NCBI GenBank assembly: GCA_027081065.1
Contig: JALWLW010000093.1
Span: forward strand, 1 to 12,940
Source: Campylobacteraceae bacterium
GTDB taxonomy: Bacteria > Campylobacterota > Campylobacteria > Campylobacterales > Sulfurovaceae
Direction: 5' to 3'
Length of the DNA stretch: 12,940 nucleotides
This document shows positions 1 to 6,529 of the stretch, one piece after another; position 1 is the first letter of the stretch; every line of letters begins with the position of its first letter. The notes beneath the pieces are model-generated. The model searched no databases. It was given only the letters and a program-made list of their open reading frames with translations, and was not told the origin of the DNA. Made by a program: the position numbers and the translations under genes.

Positions 1-174
1 ATTATGGATTTGATGTATGAGGGTGAAGAGTTAAAAGCCATTCAACCAAAAGTAGATGAAGTCTCAAAACTTAAAAATCAAGCAACAATGATTCACTTAA
101 AGTGTTTAAAAGATAGCATTGAGATTTTAACCGATGAACAGATGGAGTATATCTTACCATTTTGGGATGCATAG
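1..174 (+). CDS. C-terminal end of a probable Spy/CpxP-like (LTxxQ) protein, partial
   Basis: Frame 1 is open from the window edge to a TAG at 172-174 and gives 57 residues. The fragment is helical and charged and ends ILTDEQMEYILPFWDA. The L-T-D-E-Q segment followed by a short helix resembles the LTxxQ motif of Spy/CpxP-type periplasmic chaperones and metal sensors, which often sit next to OmpR-type two-component genes. The next gene begins within 10 bases, so the two are probably co-transcribed. The N-terminus and any signal peptide lie outside the window, so the family call is tentative. The existence of a coding tail here is fairly secure. Confidence 0.5.
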   Translation: MMDLMYEGEELKAIQPKVDEVSKLKNQATMIHLKCLKDSIEILTDEQMEYILPFWDA

Positions 175-182
175 AGTCAATG

Positions 183-845
183 ATGCAAAATATTTTAGTT
201 CTCGAAGATGACATTCAACTTAGTGACACCATTAAACAGTTTTTAGAGTATTCAGGGTACAAGGTTTACCCTGCTTATGATGCTTCACAAGCTAAAGATA
301 TTCTTTATGAGAAGAGTATTGATTTGATGCTTTTAGATGTGAAAGTTCCTCATCAAAATGGCTTTGATTTTCTGAAAGAGCAAAGAGACAGTGGAGATAC
401 AACTCCTGCTATTTTTGTCACTTCACTCAATGCTGTAGATGATGTGACCCAAGGTTTTGATAGGGGGTGCGATGACTATATTCGTAAACCTTTCGCATTA
501 AAAGAGCTTTTGGTTCGTGTGGAGTCGTTGATTAAACGTCATTATGGTACACAAGAAAACTCTGTTGATTTGGGAAATAGCTATTTTTTTGATATTAAAG
601 GGTTATTTTTAGAGAAAGAGGGTAAAAAAATTGCTTTAAAAACTAAAGAGAGCAGACTTCTTTCTCTTTTTCTTAAACATCCTAATGAATTACTCACTTA
701 TGATGCCATTTATGAGGTACTTTGGGACTATGATGAAAACCCAAGTCAAGGGAGTTTACGAGCCTATGTTAATACCTTACGAAATATCTTAGGAAAAGAG
801 AAAATAGAGACCATTAAACATACAGGTTATCGGTATGATAAGTAG
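183..845 (+). CDS. OmpR/PhoB-family response regulator
   Basis: DNA-binding response regulator of about 220 residues. The N-terminal receiver domain has the acidic pair D9-D10, phospho-acceptor D52 (in LMLLDVKVP), the switch T80 and K102 (in YIRKPF). The C-terminal winged helix (about 130-220) ends with the usual RAYVNTLRNILG recognition-helix region and a HTGYRYDK hairpin. An in-frame TTG at 162 extends the frame, but it would overlap the previous gene and add residues not seen in the family. ATG 180 or ATG 183 gives the normal start (MQNILVLEDD); I chose 183. The ribosome site is weak. The gene overlaps the following kinase by 11 bases, so the two form a cognate pair. The signal it responds to cannot be read from the sequence. 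Confidence 0.93.
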   Translation: MQNILVLEDDIQLSDTIKQFLEYSGYKVYPAYDASQAKDILYEKSIDLMLLDVKVPHQNGFDFLKEQRDSGDTTPAIFVTSLNAVDDVTQGFDRGCDDYIRKPFALKELLVRVESLIKRHYGTQENSVDLGNSYFFDIKGLFLEKEGKKIALKTKESRLLSLFLKHPNELLTYDAIYEVLWDYDENPSQGSLRAYVNTLRNILGKEKIETIKHTGYRYDK

Positions 846-1989
846 TGAAAAACGCTCTTTAGTTCGTTTTTTAGCCATTTATCTTGGTTCAACCTTAATA
901 CTCTTCTCACTGGGTAGCTACATCTTCTATAACTTTCAAAAACATCAAATTATAGATACCCAAAACACTCAACTACAATTAGAAGCCCAGAAGATAGCCC
1001 AAAGCTTAAGGGTACTTCATCAAACTTTTAAAGAACCTCTTCTTTATCCAAATCACTCCTCTTTTGATTCAGCTATTTATGATTTAGATAAAGGCTATAT
1101 TTTTGGTACGTTTAAGCCTAAAAAGATTGAGTGGAACAAAGAGTTTTATAAAAGTGAAAATAAACTTTTCTATATTTACTCTTTAAAACCCTATTATCTT
1201 GGGGCTTCCTATCTTTTAGTCTCTAAAGATTTTGACCCAACACCACTTAATGAATTGGTTAAAATGTTAGTTCTTTTTTTAGTTGGAGCAGGAGTGCTAT
1301 TTACCCTTTTAGGTCTCTTTTTAGGTCGTCTTTTTACTGCTCCAATGAGAGAGTCTATGGAGATTATGAATAGATTTATAGAAGATACCACGCATGAGCT
1401 TAATACACCAATTAGTACCATTTTAACCAATATTGAACTGCTTGACACTCTTTATAATTGTGAGGGACAAAAAGAGATGAGACGAATTGAGATGGCTTCT
1501 AAAACATTGAGCCGACTCTATGAAGACCTTACTTTTTTGAAGCTTAATCATAATTATCATCGAGCGTTAGAGAAGCTTAATATTTCAGAACTTTTAGAGG
1601 AACGAATTGAGTTTTTTCAGACACTTATTGAAGCAAAAAATATTAAAGTTATCAAAAAAATAGACGCTAGTATTATGTTAGAGATGGATAGAAATGATGC
1701 TATTCGTCTATTTGACAATCTTTTGTCTAATGCCATAAAGTATAATCATAAAGCAGGTAAGCTAGAAGTCACATTAACACGCCATAGACTAGAGGTAGAA
1801 AACGATGGACAAGGGATTAAAAAAGAAGACATCTCACTTATACAAAACCGTTTTAGACGAGCAAACAGTAGCGAAGGTGGTTTTGGTATTGGTCTTGATA
1901 TCATTGGTCAAGTTGTGAAACGTTATGACTTTACTTTTACAATCAATTCTGATTATAATCAACCGACAAAGGTAACACTAACATGGTAA
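835..1989 (+). CDS. Sensor histidine kinase, partner of the upstream regulator
   Basis: Membrane histidine kinase of 384 residues. TM1 lies at about 11-31 and TM2 at about 142-166, bracketing a periplasmic sensor of about 110 residues with no recognised fold. TM2 is followed almost directly by the dimerisation/phospho-acceptor helix, with H187 in DTTHELNTPIS; there is no room for a full HAMP domain. The ATPase domain shows the N-box (DNLLSNAIKYN), the G1 box (NDGQGIKKED) and the G2 box (GGFGIGLDIIGQVV). The ATG at 835 lies inside the 3' end of the regulator gene, which implies translational coupling. The 3' end overlaps the next gene, a small cytochrome, by 7 bases. It is a canonical HisKA/HATPase kinase; the stimulus is unknown. 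Confidence 0.92.
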   Translation: MISSEKRSLVRFLAIYLGSTLILFSLGSYIFYNFQKHQIIDTQNTQLQLEAQKIAQSLRVLHQTFKEPLLYPNHSSFDSAIYDLDKGYIFGTFKPKKIEWNKEFYKSENKLFYIYSLKPYYLGASYLLVSKDFDPTPLNELVKMLVLFLVGAGVLFTLLGLFLGRLFTAPMRESMEIMNRFIEDTTHELNTPISTILTNIELLDTLYNCEGQKEMRRIEMASKTLSRLYEDLTFLKLNHNYHRALEKLNISELLEERIEFFQTLIEAKNIKVIKKIDASIMLEMDRNDAIRLFDNLLSNAIKYNHKAGKLEVTLTRHRLEVENDGQGIKKEDISLIQNRFRRANSSEGGFGIGLDIIGQVVKRYDFTFTINSDYNQPTKVTLTW

Positions 1990-2333
1990 AGAAAATTTCT
2001 ATAATACTCATCCTTTTAACTCTTGCACAAAGCAAAGAGCCAAGCCCATTACTACAAGAAAACTGTTTAAAATGTCATAGTGAACAGAAGATTCCAAGTG
2101 AGCTTATCTATCGTCGTTATTTGATGAAGTTTAGTACCAAAGAGCGTATACAAAAGTCTCTTTTTAGTTATTTGAAAAATCCTAAAAAAGAGAACTCTAT
2201 TATGCCTCAACAGTTCTTTCTAAAATTCCCAGAAAAAAAGGCTTTGGATTTAAATGAGACAGTTTTAGAGGAGAGTGTAGGGGCTTATTTGGATTATTTT
2301 GATGTAAAAGAGAAACTAGAACTTCAAAATTAA
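1983..2333 (+). CDS. Small monohaem c-type cytochrome, exported
   Basis: 116-residue protein with an N-terminal hydrophobic segment (about 4-16) acting as a signal peptide. A single haem c attachment site, C28-L-K-C31-H32, lies close to the mature N-terminus. A Met in the SIMPQQF segment is a plausible sixth haem ligand. The rest is basic and helical, unlike textbook class I cytochromes, so the exact family is not clear. The ATG overlaps the kinase stop by 7 bases, and AAAGG at 1968-1972 can serve as ribosome site. Co-expression with a two-component pair suggests that it is either an output of that system or a redox element tied to its signal. The second possibility is inference only. Confidence 0.75.
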   Translation: MVKKISIILILLTLAQSKEPSPLLQENCLKCHSEQKIPSELIYRRYLMKFSTKERIQKSLFSYLKNPKKENSIMPQQFFLKFPEKKALDLNETVLEESVGAYLDYFDVKEKLELQN

Positions 2334-2381
2334 CATAGAGTTCATGGTGAATTGTTATATTTCAAAATAATTTCATAACTT

Positions 2382-2386
2382 AAGGA
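2382..2386 (+). promoter_or_regulatory. Ribosome binding site fixing a TTG start for pldA
   Basis: AAGGA ends 5 bases before TTG at 2392. The first in-frame ATG is at 2404, 17 bases from this site and too far for normal initiation. The spacing therefore supports the TTG start. Confidence 0.6.
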
Positions 2387-2391
2387 TAAAA

Positions 2392-3273
2392 TTGAAACGG
2401 ATAATGCAATATTTTCTTGTCTTCGTATTTTCTCTCCATGCTACACAGAAGGAGATAGAGATGGAAAAGATACGAAAAAGCAAATATGAGATGCTAGAGT
2501 CTTTAGATATCAATGGCTCATCTAAAGAGACACTCTCTAAAATCATTACCTCCTCTTTTAATGTTAAAGCTTATCAAGAAAACTATTTCTTGCCTCTAAG
2601 TTATCGCTATGATAGTGATTTTATTCCTAATGCTACGCATACTCCTACAAAAGCAGAAACGGAGTTTCAAGTAAGTATTCTCTATGACTTTGCCTCTAAC
2701 CTTTTGGGTTTAGGTGAAGTTTATAGTTTTGGATATACCCAACGTTCATGGTGGCAAGTTTATGCAGAGTCTGCTTTTTTTAGAGAATCCAATTATCAAC
2801 CAGAGTTTTTTGTCAAAATTCCAAGCCATAAGTTTTTAAAAAATACCCCTTTAAAAGGGTTTAAACTTGCTCTTATTCATGAGTCTAATGGACGAGGGGG
2901 AGAGTATGAACGTAGTTGGAATAGGGTAAGCTTCTCTACTTTTTTTCAATATAAAAACCTTATTACTGAATTAGAGTCTTGGTATCGATTGCCTGATAAC
3001 ATAGACTATAATCCTAATTTAACCAAGTACATTGGAGATGGAGAGATAAAATTTATGTTGCCTTATGAAAAACATCTCTTTAAGTTGGGCTTACGCTCTA
3101 GTTTTTCGGGAGAAAAGGGTTCTGTAGAGTTTACCTACTCCTATCCTCTTCCTGCACGAGAAGAGAATGACCTTTTTCTTTTTTTTAAAACTTTTAATGG
3201 TTATGGTGAGAGTTTAATTGACTACAATCATAAAGTGAACAAAATCTCTATAGGTTTATCCATTAGTCGTTAA
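2392..3273 (+). CDS. pldA: Outer-membrane phospholipase A (OMPLA)
   Basis: Outer-membrane beta-barrel phospholipase that hydrolyses acyl chains of phospholipids reaching the outer leaflet. It is 293 residues long, close to the family norm. The catalytic signature is LALIHESNGRGG followed by RSWNRV: H163, S165 and N177. Their spacing (2 and 12) equals that of H142, S144 and N156 in E. coli OMPLA. A hydrophobic leader lies at about 5-16, with a likely cleavage after HA. The rest alternates polar and aromatic residues as in barrel strands. A 58-base gap separates it from the cytochrome gene, so it may share that operon or have its own promoter; I see no convincing one. Its stop overlaps the convergent stop of the next gene inside the palindrome TTAA (3270-3273). 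Confidence 0.92.
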   Translation: MKRIMQYFLVFVFSLHATQKEIEMEKIRKSKYEMLESLDINGSSKETLSKIITSSFNVKAYQENYFLPLSYRYDSDFIPNATHTPTKAETEFQVSILYDFASNLLGLGEVYSFGYTQRSWWQVYAESAFFRESNYQPEFFVKIPSHKFLKNTPLKGFKLALIHESNGRGGEYERSWNRVSFSTFFQYKNLITELESWYRLPDNIDYNPNLTKYIGDGEIKFMLPYEKHLFKLGLRSSFSGEKGSVEFTYSYPLPAREENDLFLFFKTFNGYGESLIDYNHKVNKISIGLSISR

Positions 3274-3719
3274 TGCTCATGCTCATCATCATCTTCCTTT
3301 TCCTCACCAAATGTTTTTTTAAGACCTTCAATAAGAGCTTTAGTCTCCTCTTCTGAAAAACGTGCTTCAGGGTGTGCTATAAGATAAGAGCTTAAAGGCA
3401 TCTCTCCCTCTTTTACCTCTTTGGCTGCTTCATCACCATCATTCTTTTTCTGTATACCCCACATTGAGACATTGAAATGTTCTCTTCCCTCTTCTACATG
3501 GTTATAAATAGCCCATGAAAGAGGGGCAATGCTAGAGTACCAAGGCCATTTTGTCTCATGTGAATGACAATCAGCACAACCTCGCATAAATAACTTTTTG
3601 GTTTTGCCACTGTCCCACTTAGGTTCAGCCATAACTTTTGGGTTCGTATGATTTTTACCATAGGGGACTAATTGAATAAGCCCAAAAAGCACAATGAGGA
3701 TTAAAATAAATTTTTTCAT
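3270..3719 (-). CDS. Haem-binding-domain (Haem_bd) c-type cytochrome
   Basis: 149-residue exported or membrane-anchored cytochrome. The hydrophobic segment at about 3-19 is a signal or anchor. The motif C48-A-D-C51-H52 is followed by SHETKWPWYSSIAPLSW, the hallmark of the Haem_bd family (CxxCHSxxTxWPWYSxIAPxSW). The EGEMPLSSY segment supplies M107, the probable axial ligand, as in relatives. The ATG at 3719 is preceded by AAGGA at optimal spacing. An in-frame ATG farther upstream (3788) would add 23 residues rich in Ile/Asn ahead of the signal peptide and is rejected. The C-terminus is acidic and His-rich (EKEDDDEHEH), a possible metal-binding tail. It probably acts in periplasmic electron transfer or redox sensing; no specific partner is identified. 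Confidence 0.88.
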   Translation of the reverse strand: MKKFILILIVLFGLIQLVPYGKNHTNPKVMAEPKWDSGKTKKLFMRGCADCHSHETKWPWYSSIAPLSWAIYNHVEEGREHFNVSMWGIQKKNDGDEAAKEVKEGEMPLSSYLIAHPEARFSEEETKALIEGLKKTFGEEKEDDDEHEH

Positions 3720-3750
3720 AAAATTTTCCTTTTTTAATTTATAATTGTTA

Positions 3751-3756
3751 ATTATA
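3751..3756 (-). promoter_or_regulatory. Candidate -10 box for the Haem_bd cytochrome gene
   Basis: TATAAT on the minus strand, in the context TTTGATATAATTAAC and preceded by a T-run, about 31 bases upstream of the ATG at 3719. No good -35 hexamer is present. A -10 box behind T-rich DNA is the usual sigma-70 pattern in Campylobacterota. Confidence 0.5.
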
Positions 3757-3798
3757 TCAAAAAAAGTTATAGTTAATATAGCGTTCATTTAAAGGCTC

Positions 3799-3804
3799 TA
3801 TAAT
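3799..3804 (+). promoter_or_regulatory. Candidate -10 box for the ytfJ-like gene
   Basis: TATAAT on the plus strand, 32 bases before the ATG at 3837, in the AT-rich divergent region between two genes. AAGGA at 3826-3830 lies 6 bases before the ATG and is the ribosome site. The -35 is not recognisable. Confidence 0.5.
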
Positions 3805-3836
3805 TAATAGTTACAAATACAACTAAAGGACAAACA

Positions 3837-4355
3837 ATGAAAAAATTATTAATAACTTTGCTTATTACAACCGTCTCTACCTTTGCACTCAATCTTGGAG
3901 AGACTCCAAAAGAGGTTACACTTTCAGGAGAAAATGGTGGTAGGGTAGATGGAACAGCATGGCACTCTAAGATGCTTAAAGATAAAGTTTATGTCTTCTT
4001 TTATGTTGACCCAGATAAAAAAGATGATAATGAAGCTTTTATTGATGCGTTACATGAAAAAAATTATGACAAAGAGAACTATGCTTCAGTTGCCATTATT
4101 AACCTAAAAGCAACATGGCTACCGAACTTTGCTATTGAGAAAAAGCTTAAAGCTAAACAAAAAGAGTTCCCCCATACAATATATGCTAAAGACAAGACAA
4201 AGTACTTAGTTAAAGAATGGGAATTAGCAGATGATGCTTCAAATGTTCTTATTTTTGATAAAGAGGGAAAGCTTATCTATCAACATGAAGGTGCAGTAGA
4301 AAAAGATGAGATGCAAAAGGCTTTTGAACTTATTGAAGAAAATTTGAATAAATAA
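3837..4355 (+). CDS. ytfJ: YtfJ-family periplasmic thioredoxin-fold protein
   Basis: 172-residue exported protein with a signal peptide at about 1-17 (cleavage near TFA-LNLG). The order of motifs fits the YtfJ family: KVYVFFYVDPDKKDDNEAF, VAIINLKATWLPNFAI, then a C-terminal NVLIFDKEGKLIYQHEGAV hairpin typical of the peroxiredoxin/TlpA fold. The mature protein contains no cysteine at all, so it cannot act as a dithiol oxidoreductase despite the fold. The YtfJ family has no well-defined function. It is followed 12 bases later by a tiny lipoprotein gene and diverges from a haem-binding cytochrome, which suggests envelope redox or stress roles, but nothing specific. Confidence 0.82.
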   Translation: MKKLLITLLITTVSTFALNLGETPKEVTLSGENGGRVDGTAWHSKMLKDKVYVFFYVDPDKKDDNEAFIDALHEKNYDKENYASVAIINLKATWLPNFAIEKKLKAKQKEFPHTIYAKDKTKYLVKEWELADDASNVLIFDKEGKLIYQHEGAVEKDEMQKAFELIEENLNK

Positions 4356-4367
4356 CAAGGAGAAGAA

Positions 4368-4478
4368 ATGAAAAAAATTATGGTACTACTACTTATATCA
4401 ACGCTATTTAACGGATGTATGGTTAAGCGACTCTTTCATGGAGGAGATGGTAAAGGAGAACATTCACACAGAAGATAA
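4368..4478 (+). CDS. Very small predicted lipoprotein (36 residues)
   Basis: Short gene with ATG at 4368 and TAA at 4476-4478, preceded by a strong AAGGAGA (4357-4363) that begins just after the stop of the ytfJ-like gene. The product has a Lys-rich N-terminus, a hydrophobic core (MVLLLISTLF) and a cysteine at position 17 in LFNGC. This fits signal peptidase II processing, although Phe at -3 is less usual. The mature part of about 20 residues is basic, Gly/His-containing (FHGGDGKGEHSHRR) and might bind metal; that is a guess. The ribosome site and lipobox argue that it is real. I recognise no family. Confidence 0.6.
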   Translation: MKKIMVLLLISTLFNGCMVKRLFHGGDGKGEHSHRR

Positions 4479-4488
4479 CGACTTAAAG

Positions 4489-5301
4489 TTATATAATCTC
4501 TAATGAGTTTGAAATTAAAAGCGTCTCTAAATTTGTCTCTAATTTGGGGTTAATCATCAAAGCCGTAGAAAATACACCAGCCTCTAAAACAGAAGAAGCC
4601 ACAACGGTTGCTGAGATAACTTTATTTTGTAAACGCGTAGTTGAGATAATATGAGAAAAACTTTGCTCTTCAACTTTATGACTACGTTCATAAGAAGCTG
4701 AAGTGGTAAGTGCTTGATTGCTTATTTTGACAGAAGTTAAATAGTCACTAGGCTTCAAAGGGTTTTTAATCCCAATATTAAATTTCTTGCCGTTAGGTTT
4801 TAAGCCTAAAGCATAAATATCTCCCCCAAAGTTGACTAAAGCAGAGGTTATCTTCTCTTTTTGTAAAATCTTTACAGCTTGGTCAACGGCAAACTCTTTG
4901 ACAAAACCACCAAAATCTATGAGGGTGTGAGGATTATCAAAAATAAGTCTGTTTTTTTTAATTTTGAAATGCTCTACGCCTAAAAAAGGAGTAAGTCTCT
5001 GAATCTCTTTTTCTATCTTTTGGACACTTTCAAGCTTTCTACTGCTTGTTAATGTTCCCATGGTAATATCAAATATTCCATTGGTTTTTTTGTAAAAAAG
5101 CTTGGCTCTTGTAAGTAAATCTTTGGTTTGTGCATCTAATACATCTCTTTTTCTCTGGTTGAGTTGGCAGAGATAAGAGTTAGGATTATAGAAGTTATAT
5201 TTATTTTCCAACTCTTTTGCCATTATCATGATTTTCTTGGCAATGGCACGAGACTTATTTTGGTCATTACAATAGAGTTGAAGTTCACAAGGTGAGGTCA
5301 T
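4489..5301 (-). CDS. apbE: ApbE-family FAD:protein FMN transferase, signal-less variant
   Basis: ApbE transfers FMN from FAD to Ser/Thr in target proteins. The family motifs appear in order (numbered from the GTG at 5304): SPCELQLY (4-11), GIFDITMGTL (76-85, for FDPTVGPL), TLIDFGGFVKEFAVDQA (for DLGGIAKGYAVD), ALVNFGGDIYALG (155-167), ALTTSASYER, SHIIST, and VISATVVASSVLEAGVFSTALM. In the last motif the usual AD-xxx-T is AG-xxx-T: Gly243 replaces the Asp that normally binds the metal, and T247 is kept. No signal peptide or lipobox is present, unlike most periplasmic ApbE proteins. Starts are GTG 5304 or ATG 5301 with no clear ribosome site; the open frame upstream is discussed under findings. 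It is the last gene of the TlpA-DUF4266-DUF3570 operon, 25 bases after the barrel gene. Its predicted target is the DUF3570 protein. Confidence 0.87.
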   Translation of the reverse strand: MTSPCELQLYCNDQNKSRAIAKKIMIMAKELENKYNFYNPNSYLCQLNQRKRDVLDAQTKDLLTRAKLFYKKTNGIFDITMGTLTSSRKLESVQKIEKEIQRLTPFLGVEHFKIKKNRLIFDNPHTLIDFGGFVKEFAVDQAVKILQKEKITSALVNFGGDIYALGLKPNGKKFNIGIKNPLKPSDYLTSVKISNQALTTSASYERSHKVEEQSFSHIISTTRLQNKVISATVVASSVLEAGVFSTALMINPKLETNLETLLISNSLEII

Positions 5302-5326
5302 CACTGTGAACTTGTAGATATTGAGT

Positions 5327-6529
5327 CTAGTATCGATATTTTATTCCTGTGGTAAAGAAAGTTGCCTCAAGCCCTGTTGATTGGGTATAAAATTGAGCGC
5401 CCAAATTATAGCTAAGTGCATCTGTCATCTTATAGTCTACCGAAGCGTTATAGGTAAAAGCATCAAAGGCACTTAGCCGTGCATCACTAGAGGCATAGGT
5501 TTGGGTTGTAAAAAAGTCTTTAGAAGGATTATAAAAATCGGCACTACTTTGTATATAATAACGAATACCAGCACCAAAAGTTAAGACCTTATTGAGGTCA
5601 TAGTAGAGGTCATTTTTAATGGTATGTGAATTAATATCCCAATCATCTGCATAAAAACGGTAGTTTGCTTGGTAAGCTAGGTCATCGCTAAGTAGTCTAT
5701 TGTATTTCAAGCTAACACCATAAGCTGTTCGTTTATCTGGACGATTTTCAGTTACCAATCTTTGGTTAATGGTATTATACTCTCTTACGACATTGCCATA
5801 AGGGTTTGTTAAATATCCATTATCTAAAAGGGCAAAAGCTTCTACTTTAACAGACGAATGCTCATTGAGGATTTGGCTAATTCCTGCTTGAATATTGAGT
5901 GAATTTGACTCTTCTTTCCTAGAAGCACCTGAATCTGTATCGTAGTCATCGTCATCATCTCTATCTCTATATTGTTTATCGTAATCATCATCGTCATCAT
6001 CATATTCTCCATTTCGATTGGAAAGAATCTCATTAATGGCATAGGAGACACCAATGTTTATGGATTGATTATGTGATTTATCTGTGTAGTGCATATACTC
6101 TACTGATAGACTCTTTGAGTCGAAATCACTCTCTCGTGAATAGTCAAATCCTGTATAGAGTTCATCACGGTTGGAAAATCGTGTGGTAAGCATAATTGAC
6201 CCTGCATTTCTCTCCTCATCAAATGCTTGATTCTCATAAACATAATCGCCAGAGGTATTTCGACCACCACTTGCACCTGAAACCGAGTCTACTTGCCATG
6301 ATGGAGTTGCACCACTTACGGCATCGTGAACAAAGTCAGCTTTAATGGTAAAGTCAGTACCTATGTCATAACTAGCAGAGAGTGTTGGTGCTGAAACAGA
6401 GACACGATTGTCGTTTTCATCATATTGTAAAAACTCTACAGCCACATAATTTTCAGCATAAAGAGCATTTGAAGTAACGATGGCAATGGCTGTTATTGTT
6501 GATAGTGACGTAAAACTATTTAGTTGCAT
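5327..6529 (-). CDS. DUF3570 outer-membrane beta-barrel protein with three ApbE-type flavinylation motifs
   Basis: 400-residue barrel from the ATG at 6529. The signal peptide is 1-25 (cleavage SNALYA-ENY). Many amphipathic strands follow and the chain ends GIKYRY, a C-terminal aromatic as in BAM substrates. The sequence style matches the DUF3570 family, and the neighbouring DUF4266, thioredoxin and ApbE genes fit. Three copies of D-x-x-S-G-A-[T/S] occur: DAVSGAT (69-75), DSVSGAS (81-87) and DTDSGAS (197-203). This is the consensus at which ApbE links FMN to the Ser. Poly-Asp stretches (about 176-197) precede the third copy. A TTG six bases upstream is possible, but AGGAGG is spaced 6 bases from the ATG. 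The ATG lies inside the DUF4266 gene (10-base overlap). The function of DUF3570 is not established; flavinylation is my inference. Confidence 0.88.
   Translation of the reverse strand: MQLNSFTSLSTITAIAIVTSNALYAENYVAVEFLQYDENDNRVSVSAPTLSASYDIGTDFTIKADFVHDAVSGATPSWQVDSVSGASGGRNTSGDYVYENQAFDEERNAGSIMLTTRFSNRDELYTGFDYSRESDFDSKSLSVEYMHYTDKSHNQSINIGVSYAINEILSNRNGEYDDDDDDYDKQYRDRDDDDDYDTDSGASRKEESNSLNIQAGISQILNEHSSVKVEAFALLDNGYLTNPYGNVVREYNTINQRLVTENRPDKRTAYGVSLKYNRLLSDDLAYQANYRFYADDWDINSHTIKNDLYYDLNKVLTFGAGIRYYIQSSADFYNPSKDFFTTQTYASSDARLSAFDAFTYNASVDYKMTDALSYNLGAQFYTQSTGLEATFFTTGIKYRY
5939..6004 (-). repeat. Poly-Asp codon tract within the DUF3570 gene
   Basis: On the minus strand this reads as repeated GAT/GAC codons in two blocks (about 5983-6004 and 5943-5958) separated by a YDKQYRDR linker. 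It encodes acidic runs just before the third flavinylation-like motif. The trinucleotide nature means that slippage would change the length without breaking the frame. Confidence 0.6.

Noticed and set aside
3720..3788. N-terminal extension of the Haem_bd cytochrome from the ATG at 3788
   Set aside because: It would place 23 residues before a normal signal peptide and cover the candidate -10 box. The ATG at 3719 has a well-spaced AAGGA.
5842..6054. Met-rich minus-strand frame within the DUF3570 gene
   Set aside because: The Met/Ile-rich runs come from reading the GAT repeat in another frame. The barrel frame is continuous here.
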